A stretch of 59,536 bases of DNA. Source: Hyphomicrobiales bacterium (lineage in GTDB: Bacteria; Pseudomonadota; Alphaproteobacteria; Rhizobiales; Devosiaceae). How positions within the stretch are numbered: the stretch's first letter is position 1; the number at the start of each line of letters is the position of its first letter. The position numbers and the translations under genes are program-made. The DNA lies in NCBI GenBank assembly GCA_027066315.1, contig JAMONZ010000109.1, forward strand, positions 1 through 59,536, written 5' to 3'. This document shows positions 36,466 to 45,744 of the stretch, piece by piece. Below the pieces are notes generated by a model. That model did no database searches and was not told where the DNA came from. It was given only the letters and a program-made list of their open reading frames with translations.

Positions 36466-37233
36466 ATGGGTTTAGAAGTTGAAATTTTCAGGTACTTTGA
36501 AGATAATTATGGATTTTTAGTTCACGATAGCAAAACTGGGGCGACTGCTTCAATTGATGCAGCAGATGAAAATGCTATTGCTCTTATCCTTGAAAAGAGG
36601 GACTGGGTCTTAAGCGATATTTTTATTACCCATCATCATTGGGATCACACTGATGCAATTATTCCACTAAAGAAAAAATATGGAGCAAAAGTAACTGGGC
36701 CAGAATTAGAGAGGGATAAGATTAAGAGCCTTGATATATTGATAAGTGGTGGCGATAAAATAAAACTTGGTGAAAGTGAATTTGAAATAATAAAGACAGC
36801 TGGCCATACGCTTGGGCATATTTCATATTTTGAACCAAGTAACAAATATCTATTTTGCGGAGATGCATTATTTAGTCTTGGATGTGGGCGAATGTTTGAG
36901 GGTGATGCAAACATAATGTGGGAGGGGCTAGAGAGAATAAAAAAGCTGCCCGATGAGACGCTTATTTTTTGTGGGCATGAATATAGTGCCGCAAATGCGA
37001 AATTTGCGCTTTTTGTTGAGCCTGATAATGAAAAGCTAAAAATTCGGCAAGCAGAAATTTCAAAACAACTTGCCAATAATAAATTCACCATCCCTACAAA
37101 ACTTGCAAATGAAAAAGAGATGAACCCATTTTTACGTTGTGATAACAAAAAAATTGCTGAGAAAATGGGGGTTGATAAAAACAAGTCAGTTGAGGTTTTT
37201 GCCGCTCTTCGCAAAGCAAAAGATGTTTTTTAA
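36466..37233 (+). CDS. gloB: Hydroxyacylglutathione hydrolase (glyoxalase II)
   Basis: The 255-aa product has the metallo-beta-lactamase metal motif THHHWDHTDAI, then TAGHTLGHISYF, FCGDALFSLGCGRMFEG and CGHEYSAANAKFA, specific for glyoxalase II. It hydrolyses S-lactoylglutathione in methylglyoxal detoxification. The frame extends to 36316, but that part overlaps the divergent methyltransferase. The ATG at 36466 gives the normal family start (GLEVEIFRYFEDNYGFL) and length. Confidence 0.95.
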   Translation: MGLEVEIFRYFEDNYGFLVHDSKTGATASIDAADENAIALILEKRDWVLSDIFITHHHWDHTDAIIPLKKKYGAKVTGPELERDKIKSLDILISGGDKIKLGESEFEIIKTAGHTLGHISYFEPSNKYLFCGDALFSLGCGRMFEGDANIMWEGLERIKKLPDETLIFCGHEYSAANAKFALFVEPDNEKLKIRQAEISKQLANNKFTIPTKLANEKEMNPFLRCDNKKIAEKMGVDKNKSVEVFAALRKAKDVF

Positions 37234-37318
37234 AATGGCTCTTAACTTTAAAAGTTAATAATATCCTAATAAATTCCTAACAAAAGCCTAATTTTAAGCT
37301 ATAATAAACCTCAAAGAA

Positions 37319-37345
37319 AAAGCCCAAAACTATTAAATGGGCTTT
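37319..37345. terminator. Hairpin after gloB
   Basis: A perfect 8-bp stem AAAGCCCA / TGGGCTTT with an 11-nt loop. On the plus strand only CTTTAAAG follows; on the minus strand the stem runs into TTTTTCTTT. It probably ends gloB transcripts, and may work better leftward. Confidence 0.5.
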
Positions 37346-37370
37346 AAAGTTAATTAATTTAGCGGCGAGC

Positions 37371-37634
37371 ATGATGGCAAAAAACATTGCAATTGTTAAA
37401 CGGGTTTCAACTGATTTTATTGAGCGGCGCAAGAATGAGCGTCGAAATAATAACTACAACTTTGCTTTGCCAGCTTCGCTTTTAACACAGATGATGGTTG
37501 ACTATAAATCCTTAAATATTGAACCAAAACCTTTACGCACGCCAGTGAATGAGCCGATTAATGCTTATTCAGCAGGAGCAAAAATTACGCAAAAGCGTGT
37601 TCCCGCTGGTTGGCAACAGGCATTTAATGCTTAA
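37371..37634 (+). CDS. Small basic hypothetical protein, 87 aa
   Basis: The product is soluble and strongly basic near the N-terminus (IERRKNERRNN). The rest has no clear domain (FALPASLLTQMMVDY, then a Pro-rich stretch and AGAKITQKRVPAGWQQAF). I do not recognise it. It has an ATG-ATG start with a GGCGAG site upstream and sits between two hairpins, so it is probably a separate transcript. The alternative is a spurious frame, but the codon use looks like that of its neighbours. Confidence 0.55.
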   Translation: MMAKNIAIVKRVSTDFIERRKNERRNNNYNFALPASLLTQMMVDYKSLNIEPKPLRTPVNEPINAYSAGAKITQKRVPAGWQQAFNA

Positions 37635-37660
37635 TTAAAAATCTCAATAAAATAGATGCG

Positions 37661-37693
37661 AAAAAGCGGCCACCTCAAAAGAGATGACCGCTT
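37661..37693 (-). terminator. Intrinsic terminator of rpmF
   Basis: On the minus strand a stem of 13 bp with three G-T pairs (AAGCGGTCATCTC, TTTT loop, then GAGGTGGCCGCTT) is followed by a T run. On the plus strand the same pairs become mismatches and no T run follows. It lies 21 bp past the rpmF stop. Confidence 0.8.
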
Positions 37694-37713
37694 AATAATT
37701 ACTATTATAAGAT

Positions 37714-37890
37714 TTATTTAATTTCTAAAACTTGACGACCACGATATTTGCCGCTTTTGAGGTCAATATGGTGCGGGCGGCGCAATTCGCCACTGTCTTT
37801 ATCTTCCACATATGCTTTTGCCTTTAGAGCATCAACAGAACGGCGCATACCGCGCTTCATCGGGGTGGTTTTCCTTTTTGGCACAGCCAT
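37714..37890 (-). CDS. rpmF: 50S ribosomal protein L32
   Basis: The 58-aa product begins [18 protein letters not shown] and continues with [19 protein letters not shown], the alphaproteobacterial L32 pattern without the zinc cysteines seen in some other bacteria. L32 is part of the large ribosomal subunit near the exit tunnel. It is divergent from ispA, an arrangement familiar in Rhizobiales, and is followed by a clear terminator. Confidence 0.96.
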   Translation of the reverse strand: MAVPKRKTTPMKRGMRRSVDALKAKAYVEDKDSGELRRPHHIDLKSGKYRGRQVLEIK

Positions 37891-38073
37891 AGTGCAACTC
37901 CATCTTTGTTTTTAAACTACTTTAAAAAACTAATACGCTATTTTAAAGTAGATTTTATAGTAATATCTAGAATTTTTCAACGGTTTATACATATTTCGCT
38001 CGAGTTTGGCTAGCCCTAAATATTGTAAAAAAGATTGGTTTAAAAAAACCACTCTATGAGCTAAACAAAAGTC

Positions 38074-38973
38074 ATGAAAAATTTTAATCAAGATTTGGCT
38101 ATTTGTGCAAACAAAATTGAACTTGCGCTTGAGAAAGCTCTTAAATTTGAGAGTTTAAATGAACCTTTTGAAGCTCCGCAAAAACTAATTAATGCGATGC
38201 GTTATGGCAGTTTAGATGGAGGGAAGCGTTTACGCCCTTTTTTAACTCAAAAGACAGCTGAAATTTTTGACATTGATCCAAATAAAAGCATAGGCGCAGG
38301 GCTTGCGGTTGAAATGGTGCATTGCTACTCGCTTATTCATGATGACCTGCCCGCAATGGATGACGATGATTTGCGCCGAGGCAAGCCAAGTCTTCATAAG
38401 GCTTTTGACGAGGCAACTGCCATTTTAGCAGGCGATAATTTGCTCAACCTAGCGTTTGAAACATTGGCCAATTGGGAAGGATATTCGCCATTAATGCGTA
38501 ATCGATTAATTGTTGAATTGGCCAAGGGGGCAGGATCTGGCGGCATGATTGGTGGGCAGATATTTGATCTTGAGGGCGAGAATAAAACGCTTAACCAAGA
38601 TGAAATCTCTACTATTTCAGCAATGAAAACAGGTGCATTAATTGTTGCTTCCATTCGCATGGGGGCAGTTATTGGCGGTGCTGATAAAGATGAGCTTTTA
38701 ACGCTTAGTAATTATGGAAAATTGGCAGGGCAAGCATTTCAGCTTGCCGATGATATTCTTGATGAAACAGCAACAAAAGAGCAGATGGGCAAGGCCACTG
38801 GCAAGGATAAAGAAAAAGGCAAGTCAACGCTTATCTCGTTAATTGGCTTAAAGGAAGCTCAAAATCAGCTTGAGAAAATTGTGCAACAAGCCATTATTTC
38901 GCTTGAGGATTTTGATGAGAAAGCCGATGGTTTAAGGGCAGTCGTTAAATATTTTGGTGAGCGAAAGAATTAG
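38074..38973 (+). CDS. ispA: Farnesyl/geranyl diphosphate synthase
   Basis: The 299-aa product has both Asp-rich motifs of trans-prenyl synthases: DDLPAMDDDDLRRG (first, about residues 91-104) and QLADDILDETATKEQMGK (second), with GGKRLRPFL before them. It condenses isopentenyl diphosphate units to farnesyl diphosphate for ubiquinone, hopanoid and undecaprenyl synthesis. It is divergent from rpmF and converges on hemW. Confidence 0.94.
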   Translation: MKNFNQDLAICANKIELALEKALKFESLNEPFEAPQKLINAMRYGSLDGGKRLRPFLTQKTAEIFDIDPNKSIGAGLAVEMVHCYSLIHDDLPAMDDDDLRRGKPSLHKAFDEATAILAGDNLLNLAFETLANWEGYSPLMRNRLIVELAKGAGSGGMIGGQIFDLEGENKTLNQDEISTISAMKTGALIVASIRMGAVIGGADKDELLTLSNYGKLAGQAFQLADDILDETATKEQMGKATGKDKEKGKSTLISLIGLKEAQNQLEKIVQQAIISLEDFDEKADGLRAVVKYFGERKN

Positions 38974-38993
38974 TTTATCAGTAGACAAATTAT

Positions 38994-40178
38994 CTAAGCT
39001 GCCAAATCTGCAACCACTGCATCAAGCACACTAAAGCCACTATCTGTTACACGCAAAAAGCCATTTTTGAGCTGTTCAACAAAACCATATCCCTTTAAAT
39101 CTTCAATTTGCTCTGGGCTTAATGAGCGTCCTGAGAGTAATTCAAACCGCTTAGGATCAATCCCCTCACTAAGTCGCAAACCCATTAGCAACAACTCATC
39201 GCCCTCTTCTTCCCATGTGAGTTTATCATTCGTTACCAAACCATGCCCATTGGCATAGACATTTTTATGCCAAACTTGAGGAATTTTTTCGTTTGCTGTA
39301 GCAAAGCGTACATCATCAATAATCAATCGACCATGCGCCCCCGGCCCAATGCCAACATATTCGCCATATCGCCAATAAAGTAAGTTATGAAGGCTTTTTT
39401 CGCCCCGCATGGCATGGTTTGAAATTTCATAAGCAGGATAGCCAGCTTCACTACAAAGCTCATTTGTTAATGCATAAAAATCAGCACTTAAATCTGTGTT
39501 TGGCATGATGATTTTTTTATCCCGATGCAGGTCAAAAAACCTTGTCCCTTGCTCAATTGTAAGCTGATAGAGAGAAATATGCCCAGCCGCCATATCTAGA
39601 GCCTCATTAAGCTCCACCCGCCAATCTTCAAGGCTCTGCTCAGGGCGAGCATAGATGAGATCAAAAGATGACCGCTCAAATATACTTTGAGCAATGGCAA
39701 CTGCGCTTTTTGCTTCAGATACAGAATGCGCCCGACCCAAGGCCTTTAAAGGCTCATCACGCAAAGATTGCACCCCGATTGAAATTCGGTTTACTCCTGC
39801 GGCTTTATAACCCTTAAAGCGTGCTACTTCTGCTGAATTTGGGTTGGCCTCAAGCGTAATTTCTACATTTTCATCAATTGACCAAAGCGAGGCTATTTCA
39901 TCTAGAATTGCCCCCACTGCTTGAGGTGACATAAGCGAGGGCGTGCCGCCGCCAAAAAATATTGAATTGATAGTTTCATTGGGTTTTAATTTAGCAAAAT
40001 GACGTAATTCAGCTTTATAGCTTTGAACAAATTCACGCTCATCAAATGCCGCTCCTAAGGATCGAGAATTTGGGACATGCGAATTAAAATCGCAATAGGG
40101 GCATTTATGCACGCAAAATGGCCAATGCACATAAATACCAAATAATCCATTTGAGCGGTTTGAAATTTGTTTATTCAC
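38994..40178 (-). CDS. hemW: HemW, radical SAM haem chaperone
   Basis: The product is a radical SAM protein with the cluster motif CVHKCPYCDF, GIYVHWPFC before it, and FFGGGTPSLM, ITLEANPNS, GVNRISIGVQSL and a HemN C-terminal domain. It lacks the extra N-terminal part of true HemN oxygen-independent coproporphyrinogen oxidase, so HemW is the better name. The start is GTG at 40178, six bases after GAGG, giving 394 aa and an 8-bp overlap with rdgB. A longer frame to 40214 lies inside rdgB. Confidence 0.92.
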   Translation of the reverse strand: MNKQISNRSNGLFGIYVHWPFCVHKCPYCDFNSHVPNSRSLGAAFDEREFVQSYKAELRHFAKLKPNETINSIFFGGGTPSLMSPQAVGAILDEIASLWSIDENVEITLEANPNSAEVARFKGYKAAGVNRISIGVQSLRDEPLKALGRAHSVSEAKSAVAIAQSIFERSSFDLIYARPEQSLEDWRVELNEALDMAAGHISLYQLTIEQGTRFFDLHRDKKIIMPNTDLSADFYALTNELCSEAGYPAYEISNHAMRGEKSLHNLLYWRYGEYVGIGPGAHGRLIIDDVRFATANEKIPQVWHKNVYANGHGLVTNDKLTWEEEGDELLLMGLRLSEGIDPKRFELLSGRSLSPEQIEDLKGYGFVEQLKNGFLRVTDSGFSVLDAVVADLAA

Positions 40179-40821
40179 AGACAACCTCAACAAGTTTTGC
40201 AAAAGCCCTAGCACGATGGCTTAGTCCTTTTTGCCCTTTTTTATAGCTATGTTTCACTTCACTGCTCATCTGCCCAAAGCTAACGTCATACCCTTGTGGC
40301 ATAAAACTTGGATCAAAGCCAAACCCAATATCTCCCCTTGGTGGCCAAATCATCTCACCAGCAATTTTACCTTCAAAAAATAATTCTTCACCAGTTGGAA
40401 GTGCCAAGCAAAGAGTGGCATTAAATGAAGCACCTCGTTGCTCTTTATTTATTGCGCCAACTTTTTGCAATTCGTCCTCAACTTTCTTCATACCGATAGT
40501 GAAATCTCTTGAGCCATCAGGTTTTTGCGCCCAATCTGCGGTATAAATCCCAGGATCTCCATTAAGCGCATCAACGCATAGCCCACTATCATCGGCTAGG
40601 GCAATCATATTTGCGCCCTTTGCACTGGCATGGGCTTTTATGGCAGCATTTTGCCTAAAGCTAACCCCATCTTCAACAGGCTCTGGCAAATCTAATTGCC
40701 CAGCAGAAATAAGCTCAAGCCCAAATGGCGCAAATAGATCAGAGAATTCTTTTAGCTTACCCTTATTATGAGTAGCTAAAACCAGTTTATCACCTCGTTT
40801 TAGTTTGAACTTTTCATTCAT
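40171..40821 (-). CDS. rdgB: XTP/dITP pyrophosphatase (RdgB/HAM1)
   Basis: The product has [15 protein letters not shown] near the N-terminus, [20 protein letters not shown], and the [20 protein letters not shown] and [10 protein letters not shown] blocks of the family. It removes non-canonical purine triphosphates. I take the ATG at 40821, which overlaps the rph stop as ATGA and gives 216 aa. A second in-frame ATG with the same upstream sequence lies 21 bp earlier (40842), made by a tandem duplication, so a 223-aa form is possible. Confidence 0.93.
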   Translation of the reverse strand: MNEKFKLKRGDKLVLATHNKGKLKEFSDLFAPFGLELISAGQLDLPEPVEDGVSFRQNAAIKAHASAKGANMIALADDSGLCVDALNGDPGIYTADWAQKPDGSRDFTIGMKKVEDELQKVGAINKEQRGASFNATLCLALPTGEELFFEGKIAGEMIWPPRGDIGFGFDPSFMPQGYDVSFGQMSSEVKHSYKKGQKGLSHRARAFAKLVEVVCE

Positions 40822-41558
40822 TTTGTTGCAAGCACCTTGCATTTTGTTGCAAGCACCTTGTTTTGCAACTCAACTAATTCAACTATGCCCTTTTGTGCAA
40901 GATCCATAAGCTGATTTAATTCATCACGGGTAAATGGTTCTTGTTCGGCTGTTCCTTGAATTTCAACAAAATTACCATTTCCACTCATGATGAAATTAGC
41001 GTCAGTTTCTGCCTCGCTATCCTCTAGATAATCAAGGTCAAGCACAGGAGTGCCACGATAAATACCGCAAGAAATAGCGGCAATATTATCTTTAATTGGG
41101 TTTTGCGAGATTAATTCACGCTCCAACATCCAGTTTATGGCTTCACTTAGAGCAACATAAGCACCCGTGATTGCGGCGGTACGTGTACCGCCATCGGCAG
41201 TTATTACATCACAATCAAGCGTGATTTGATTTTCTCCTAATATCCCCATATCAACCACTGCCCTTAACGAGCGGCCAATTAGGCGTTGAATTTCTTGCGT
41301 GCGTCCGCTTTGTTTACCAGCTGTTGCTTCTCGGCGCATACGAGAGCCAGTTGAGCGTGGTAACATGCCATATTCCGCTGTGACCCAGCCTGTTCCTTTG
41401 CCCCTAAGCCAAGGCGGTAACTTTGTTTCAACGCTAGCGGTGCATAAAACCTTAGTATTGCCAAAACTAATCATTGCTGACCCCTCGGCTTGAGGAGCAA
41501 CCCCACGCTCAATTATCACTTCTCGCATTTGATCGTTATCACGTTTTGATGGGCGCAT
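40818..41558 (-). CDS. rph: Ribonuclease PH
   Basis: The 246-aa product begins [14 protein letters not shown] and has [62 protein letters not shown] and a C-terminal helix, all typical of RNase PH. It trims the 3' ends of tRNA precursors with phosphate. The frame continues to 41744, but that part overlaps divergent hrcA and homologues start at MRPS. The C-terminus carries a 7-residue duplication from the 21-bp repeat. It is divergent from hrcA, as in many alphaproteobacteria. Confidence 0.95.
   Translation of the reverse strand: MRPSKRDNDQMREVIIERGVAPQAEGSAMISFGNTKVLCTASVETKLPPWLRGKGTGWVTAEYGMLPRSTGSRMRREATAGKQSGRTQEIQRLIGRSLRAVVDMGILGENQITLDCDVITADGGTRTAAITGAYVALSEAINWMLERELISQNPIKDNIAAISCGIYRGTPVLDLDYLEDSEAETDANFIMSGNGNFVEIQGTAEQEPFTRDELNQLMDLAQKGIVELVELQNKVLATKCKVLATK
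40819..40860 (-). repeat. Two perfect 21-bp tandem repeats at the rph/rdgB junction
   Basis: The same 21 bp occurs twice without a mismatch (40819-40839 and 40840-40860). On the minus strand each copy has AAGGTG followed by ATG. In the rph frame it adds seven codons, so the C-terminus reads [13 protein letters not shown]. In the rdgB frame it supplies a second start codon. Confidence 0.95.
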
Positions 41559-41661
41559 ATTCTTTACTCTTTCTTTATTTTTAAACTTAATTTTCTTAGA
41601 ACAGTCATTTATATGGTGCGTCAAGAGAAACTCGTTGGTATTTTTTAAGTTTGGAGTTAAC

Positions 41662-42759
41662 TTGAACAACATGACAAAAAATAATAGCTCAGCTTCCAAA
41701 GATTTTTTAAAAGTTCTAAATGATCGCTCACAAAATATATTCAAGCGATTAGTTGAACGCTATCTTGATACTGGTGAGCCAGTTGGATCACGCCAATTAT
41801 CTCGCCTTTTAGATGTGAGCCTTTCACCAGCCTCAGTTCGTAACGTAATGATGGATCTTGAGGAGCTTGGCCTAATTGCCGCCCCCCATACATCTGCTGG
41901 CCGAGCACCAACCCATCAAGGATTGCGGTTTTTTGTTGATGCAATGCTTGAAATTGGCACAGTTGATGAGAGTGAAAAAGACAGTATCAAGGCAACAATT
42001 TCGCAAGGGGCTGATGATGAGGAATTTGAGGATTTACTAACAAAAGCCAGTTCAATGCTTTCAGGTTTAACAAATGGGGCTGGAATGGTAATTGCAACCA
42101 AGGCCGACATGATACTTAAGCATATTGAATTTGTCCGACTTGATAAACAAACAGCAATGGCTATTTTGGTTGGAGCTGATGGTCATGTTGAAAATCGGAT
42201 AATTGAGCTTCCGCTTGGTTTTAGTGATAGTGCATTAATCAAGGCGTCTAATTATTTATCGCATCATGCAATAGGAAGCACTTTGGCAAAAGCTAAAGAA
42301 GTTTTATTTTCTCAGCAAAAAATTGATGAGGCTGAACTTGATCTTTTGACTAAGGGTTTGGTGAAAGCTGGTTTGACAACAATTTCAAAAACTAATGCCA
42401 ACCAAAAGCCAATTTTGATTGTGAGAGGGCGAGCAAATTTAATAAATGATACGATGGCTTCGAGCGAGCTAGCAAGAGTGCGTGAGTTATTTGATGAATT
42501 AGAAAGCAAACAAGGCTTGATAGATCTTTTAGCTGGAGCAGATGAAGCACAGGGAGTAAGAATTTTTATCGGCTCTGAAAATAAACTTTTCTCTCTTTCT
42601 GGCTCTTCAATAATACTTTCTCCATTTAAAGATGTTTCAAACAATGTGGTTGGTGCGCTAGGGGTTATTGGCCCTACAAGATTAAATTATGCTCGTATTG
42701 TTCCTGTAGTTGACTATACTGCACATGTGATCTCTAAAATTATGGCTTCAAAAAGCTAA
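41662..42759 (+). CDS. hrcA: HrcA heat-shock repressor
   Basis: The product has an N-terminal winged helix ([24 protein letters not shown] then [37 protein letters not shown]) and a GAF-like dimer domain ending with [19 protein letters not shown]. HrcA binds CIRCE operators, classically before groESL. No CIRCE element is visible in this window, so its target is elsewhere. I favour the TTG at 41662 because GGAG lies five bases upstream; the ATG at 41671 is the alternative. Confidence 0.93.
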   Translation: MNNMTKNNSSASKDFLKVLNDRSQNIFKRLVERYLDTGEPVGSRQLSRLLDVSLSPASVRNVMMDLEELGLIAAPHTSAGRAPTHQGLRFFVDAMLEIGTVDESEKDSIKATISQGADDEEFEDLLTKASSMLSGLTNGAGMVIATKADMILKHIEFVRLDKQTAMAILVGADGHVENRIIELPLGFSDSALIKASNYLSHHAIGSTLAKAKEVLFSQQKIDEAELDLLTKGLVKAGLTTISKTNANQKPILIVRGRANLINDTMASSELARVRELFDELESKQGLIDLLAGADEAQGVRIFIGSENKLFSLSGSSIILSPFKDVSNNVVGALGVIGPTRLNYARIVPVVDYTAHVISKIMASKS

Positions 42760-42777
42760 AATTATTTTATTCTAATG

Positions 42778-42809
42778 GTTGAAATTTCTTTCATTCTAGC
42801 CGATATGAG
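42778..42809 (+). promoter_or_regulatory. Candidate RpoH promoter of grpE
   Basis: GTTG (42778-42781), 18 bp, then CCGATATGAG (42800-42809). Compared with the alphaproteobacterial RpoH pattern CTTG-N17/18-CYTATNTNNG there is one change in each half. The spacing equals that of the dnaK site. The grpE ATG is 56 bp on. Confidence 0.5.
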
Positions 42810-42864
42810 GTTCAACATATTTAGCTGCACTTAAAAATGCTAAAGACCTAATAACGAAAGTGAT

Positions 42865-43557
42865 ATGATGAGCGTGGACGATAAAAAAACTCCAGAACAA
42901 GAGGCAAACGATATTTTGCAAAATATGGACGAGATTGCTCAAAACAACGAGCAAGCTCAAGAGGCAACAGACATTGACCCAATTGCTGCACTAAATGCTG
43001 AAAATCAAAGCCTTAGTAATGAAGTAGAGGGCTTAAAAGATCGATTGTTACGCTCTATTGCTGAAATGGAGAATTTACGCAAACGAACCGAGCGGGAAAT
43101 AGGTGAGGCTCGCTCTTTTGCTATAGCAAATTTTGCCCGTGATATGCTTAGTGCCACAGATAATCTAGCTCGAGCATTAGTTGTTTTGCCGCAAGATTTA
43201 CGTCAAAGCGATGATGTTCATATAAAATCTTTAATTGATGGCATTGAGATGACAGAGCGTGAGATGCAGCGATTATTACAAAAAAATGGCATTAAGCCAG
43301 TTTTAGCTTTGGGTGAGAAGTTTGACCCTCATATCCACCAAGCAATGTTTGAAGTTCCAAATTCAGGCAAGCCAGATGGCATTATTGTCGAAGTTGTTCA
43401 GCCAGGCTTTGCTATAGGGGAGCGTATTTTGCGCCCTGCAATGGTGGGAATTGCAAAAAACAATGGCAAGCCTGCTTTTGTTGATGAGGCAGAGCCAGAC
43501 GAGAATAAAGACAATTTAAGTGACCTTTCATCGGTGCATATAGATAAGAGAGCTTAA
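42865..43557 (+). CDS. grpE: GrpE nucleotide exchange factor
   Basis: The 230-aa product has an acidic N-terminus, a long coiled coil (about residues 45-110) with RSIAEMENLRKRTEREIGEAR, and the C-terminal beta domain with GVKPVLALGEKFDPHIHQAMFEV-like residues and VQPGFAIGERILRPAMVGIAK. It releases ADP from DnaK. It lies between hrcA and dnaK in the usual order. Two ATGs stand in tandem at the start. A possible RpoH promoter precedes it. Confidence 0.95.
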   Translation: MMSVDDKKTPEQEANDILQNMDEIAQNNEQAQEATDIDPIAALNAENQSLSNEVEGLKDRLLRSIAEMENLRKRTEREIGEARSFAIANFARDMLSATDNLARALVVLPQDLRQSDDVHIKSLIDGIEMTEREMQRLLQKNGIKPVLALGEKFDPHIHQAMFEVPNSGKPDGIIVEVVQPGFAIGERILRPAMVGIAKNNGKPAFVDEAEPDENKDNLSDLSSVHIDKRA

Positions 43558-43592
43558 AAATATCAAAGTGAGAATTTTTTAAGTTAAAAAGG

Positions 43593-43624
43593 CTTGAAGG
43601 GTGGGCAAGAGCCTCCTATATACG
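43593..43624 (+). promoter_or_regulatory. RpoH (sigma-32) promoter of dnaK
   Basis: CTTG (43593-43596), 18 bp, then CCTATATACG (43615-43624): a full match to the alphaproteobacterial heat-shock pattern CTTG-N17/18-CYTATNTNNG. The predicted start near 43631 leaves a leader of about 118 nt before the dnaK ATG. Confidence 0.8.
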
Positions 43625-43748
43625 CCTCAACAATGCTTTGTAATAAAATCAAAGTTTAATTTAATGTATAATTTGGAACTAGAAATAAAATTGCCGCCTA
43701 TTTAAGTGGGATTTTTTAAATAGTTTGCTAAAAATAAAGGTAAAAACA

Positions 43749-45665
43749 ATGGGAAAAGTTATTGGTATTGATTTGGGAACAACCAATTCATGTGTTGCTA
43801 TCATGGATGGGAAAGAGCCAAAAATTATTGAAAATGCTGAAGGCGCACGCACAACCCCTTCTATGGTCGCATTTGGAAATGACGGTGAGCGTTTAGTTGG
43901 GCAACCTGCAAAACGCCAAGCTGTTACTAATCCAGAGGGTACATTATTTGCAGTAAAACGTCTTATTGGTCGTCGTTTTGATGATCCAATGGTGAAAAAA
44001 GACAAAAAACTTGTGCCATATAAAATTGTTAAAGGCGACAATGGCGATGCTTGGGTAGAAGTTAATGGCAAAGCGATGTCACCAAGTGAAGTATCTGGCA
44101 TGATTTTAGGCAAGATGAAAGAAACTGCTGAAAGCTATTTGGGTGAAGATGTAACCCAAGCGGTTATCACCGTTCCTGCATACTTTAATGATAGCCAACG
44201 CCAAGCAACTAAAGATGCTGGTAAAATTGCTGGACTTGAAGTTTTACGCATTATTAACGAGCCAACTGCGGCTGCACTTGCTTATGGCTTGGACAAGAAA
44301 AATTCTGGCATTATTGCAGTTTATGATCTTGGTGGCGGAACATTTGATGTTTCAATTCTTGAAATTGGCGATGGTGTATTTGAAGTTAAATCTACTAATG
44401 GTGATACTTTCCTTGGTGGTGAAGATTTTGATATGCGTTTGGTTGAATATCTTGCTGATGAATTTAAAAACGATCAAGGAATTGATCTTAAAAAAGACAA
44501 GATGGCTTTACAACGTCTTAAGGAAGCTGCAGAAAAAGCTAAAATTGAGCTTTCAAGCTCTACACAAACCGAAGTTAACTTGCCATTTATTACAGCCGAT
44601 GCTTCGGGACCAAAACATCTACAGCTAAAATTAACACGTGCTAAATTTGAAGGTCTTGTTGAAGACTTTATCAAACGCACAATTGCGCCATGTAAATCAG
44701 CATTAAAAGATGCTGGCATTAAAGCTGGTGAAATTGACGAAGTGGTTTTGGTTGGCGGCATGACTCGTATGCCAAAAGTGCAAGAGGCCGTTAAAGAATT
44801 TTTTGGCAAAGAGCCACATAAAGGCGTTAACCCAGATGAAGTTGTAGCACTTGGTGCAGCAATTCAAGCAGGCGTGTTGCAAGGCGATGTTAAAGACGTA
44901 TTGCTACTTGATGTTAGCCCGCTTTCACTTGGTATTGAAACATTGGGTGGCGTATTCACTCGTTTAATCGATCGCAATACAACTATTCCAACCAAAAAAA
45001 GCCAGACTTTTTCTACTGCAGAAGATAACCAATCAGCTGTAACCATTAATGTGTTCCAAGGGGAGCGTGAAATGGCATCTGATAACAAGAGCCTTGGTCG
45101 TTTTGATCTAACGGGCATTCCATCAGCTCCACGTGGAATACCGCAAATTGAAGTTTCTTTTGATATTGATGCTAATGGTATTGTTAATGTTTCTGCCAAA
45201 GACAAAGGCACAGGAAAAGAACAACAAATCACTATTCAAGCGTCTGGTGGCCTAAGTGACGAGGACATTGAACGCATGGTTGAGGAAGCTGAGGCTAATG
45301 CTGAGGCTGATAAAGAAAAACGTGAAATTGTTGAAGCAAAAAATCAAGCTGAAAGCCTTGTTCATTCAACTGAAAAATCACTTAAAGAATATGGTGATAA
45401 GGTTGGATCTGAGGAGCGTGAAGCAATTGAGGAGGCTCTTGAGGATGCAAAAGTTGCACTTGAAGATGGCTCAGCTGCTGAAATTAAAAATAAAACTGAA
45501 GCACTTTCAGAAGCTGCAATGAAACTTGGTGAGGCAATGTATAAAGCTCAACAAGCAGAAGCAGAAGGTGATGCGGCATCTGATGCCGCTGCTGAAGATG
45601 ATATTGTTGATGCAGATTTTGAAGAAGTTTCTGATGATGTTGATGATGAGCAAAATTCAAAATAA
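43749..45665 (+). CDS. dnaK: DnaK (Hsp70) chaperone
   Basis: The 638-aa product begins [15 protein letters not shown] and carries [13 protein letters not shown], the [11 protein letters not shown] block, the interdomain [19 protein letters not shown], and an acidic C-terminus ending in VDADFEEV and a short tail. It folds and protects proteins with DnaJ and GrpE. The frame extends 24 bp upstream, but the ATG at 43749 gives the family start. An RpoH promoter lies upstream. A strong hairpin follows the stop, so dnaJ may be expressed at a lower level. Confidence 0.98.
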   Translation: MGKVIGIDLGTTNSCVAIMDGKEPKIIENAEGARTTPSMVAFGNDGERLVGQPAKRQAVTNPEGTLFAVKRLIGRRFDDPMVKKDKKLVPYKIVKGDNGDAWVEVNGKAMSPSEVSGMILGKMKETAESYLGEDVTQAVITVPAYFNDSQRQATKDAGKIAGLEVLRIINEPTAAALAYGLDKKNSGIIAVYDLGGGTFDVSILEIGDGVFEVKSTNGDTFLGGEDFDMRLVEYLADEFKNDQGIDLKKDKMALQRLKEAAEKAKIELSSSTQTEVNLPFITADASGPKHLQLKLTRAKFEGLVEDFIKRTIAPCKSALKDAGIKAGEIDEVVLVGGMTRMPKVQEAVKEFFGKEPHKGVNPDEVVALGAAIQAGVLQGDVKDVLLLDVSPLSLGIETLGGVFTRLIDRNTTIPTKKSQTFSTAEDNQSAVTINVFQGEREMASDNKSLGRFDLTGIPSAPRGIPQIEVSFDIDANGIVNVSAKDKGTGKEQQITIQASGGLSDEDIERMVEEAEANAEADKEKREIVEAKNQAESLVHSTEKSLKEYGDKVGSEEREAIEEALEDAKVALEDGSAAEIKNKTEALSEAAMKLGEAMYKAQQAEAEGDAASDAAAEDDIVDADFEEVSDDVDDEQNSK

Positions 45666-45695
45666 TGCCTAAACAGCTAAACTAATGATTTGTTT

Positions 45696-45713
45696 CGGGG
45701 GCATAAGCCCCCG
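45696..45713 (+). terminator. Terminator-like hairpin between dnaK and dnaJ
   Basis: A perfect 7-bp GC stem (CGGGGGC / GCCCCCG, ATAA loop) is followed by TTGCTTTTTG. It should end part of the dnaK transcript before dnaJ, which would set their ratio. Confidence 0.75.
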
Positions 45714-45744
45714 TTGCTTTTTGCAATTTTTAAAGAGATGACAA

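Noticed and set aside
36645-37214. 189-codon minus-strand frame inside gloB
   Set aside because: It is antisense to a certain gene, Ser/Phe-rich, and has no family resemblance.
40179-40214. Longer hemW start at 40214
   Set aside because: It lies inside rdgB without a ribosome site, while the GTG at 40178 has GAGG six bases upstream and gives the usual family N-terminus.
43679-44113. 144-codon minus-strand frame over the dnaK start
   Set aside because: It is antisense to the dnaK coding sequence and shows only codon shadow composition.
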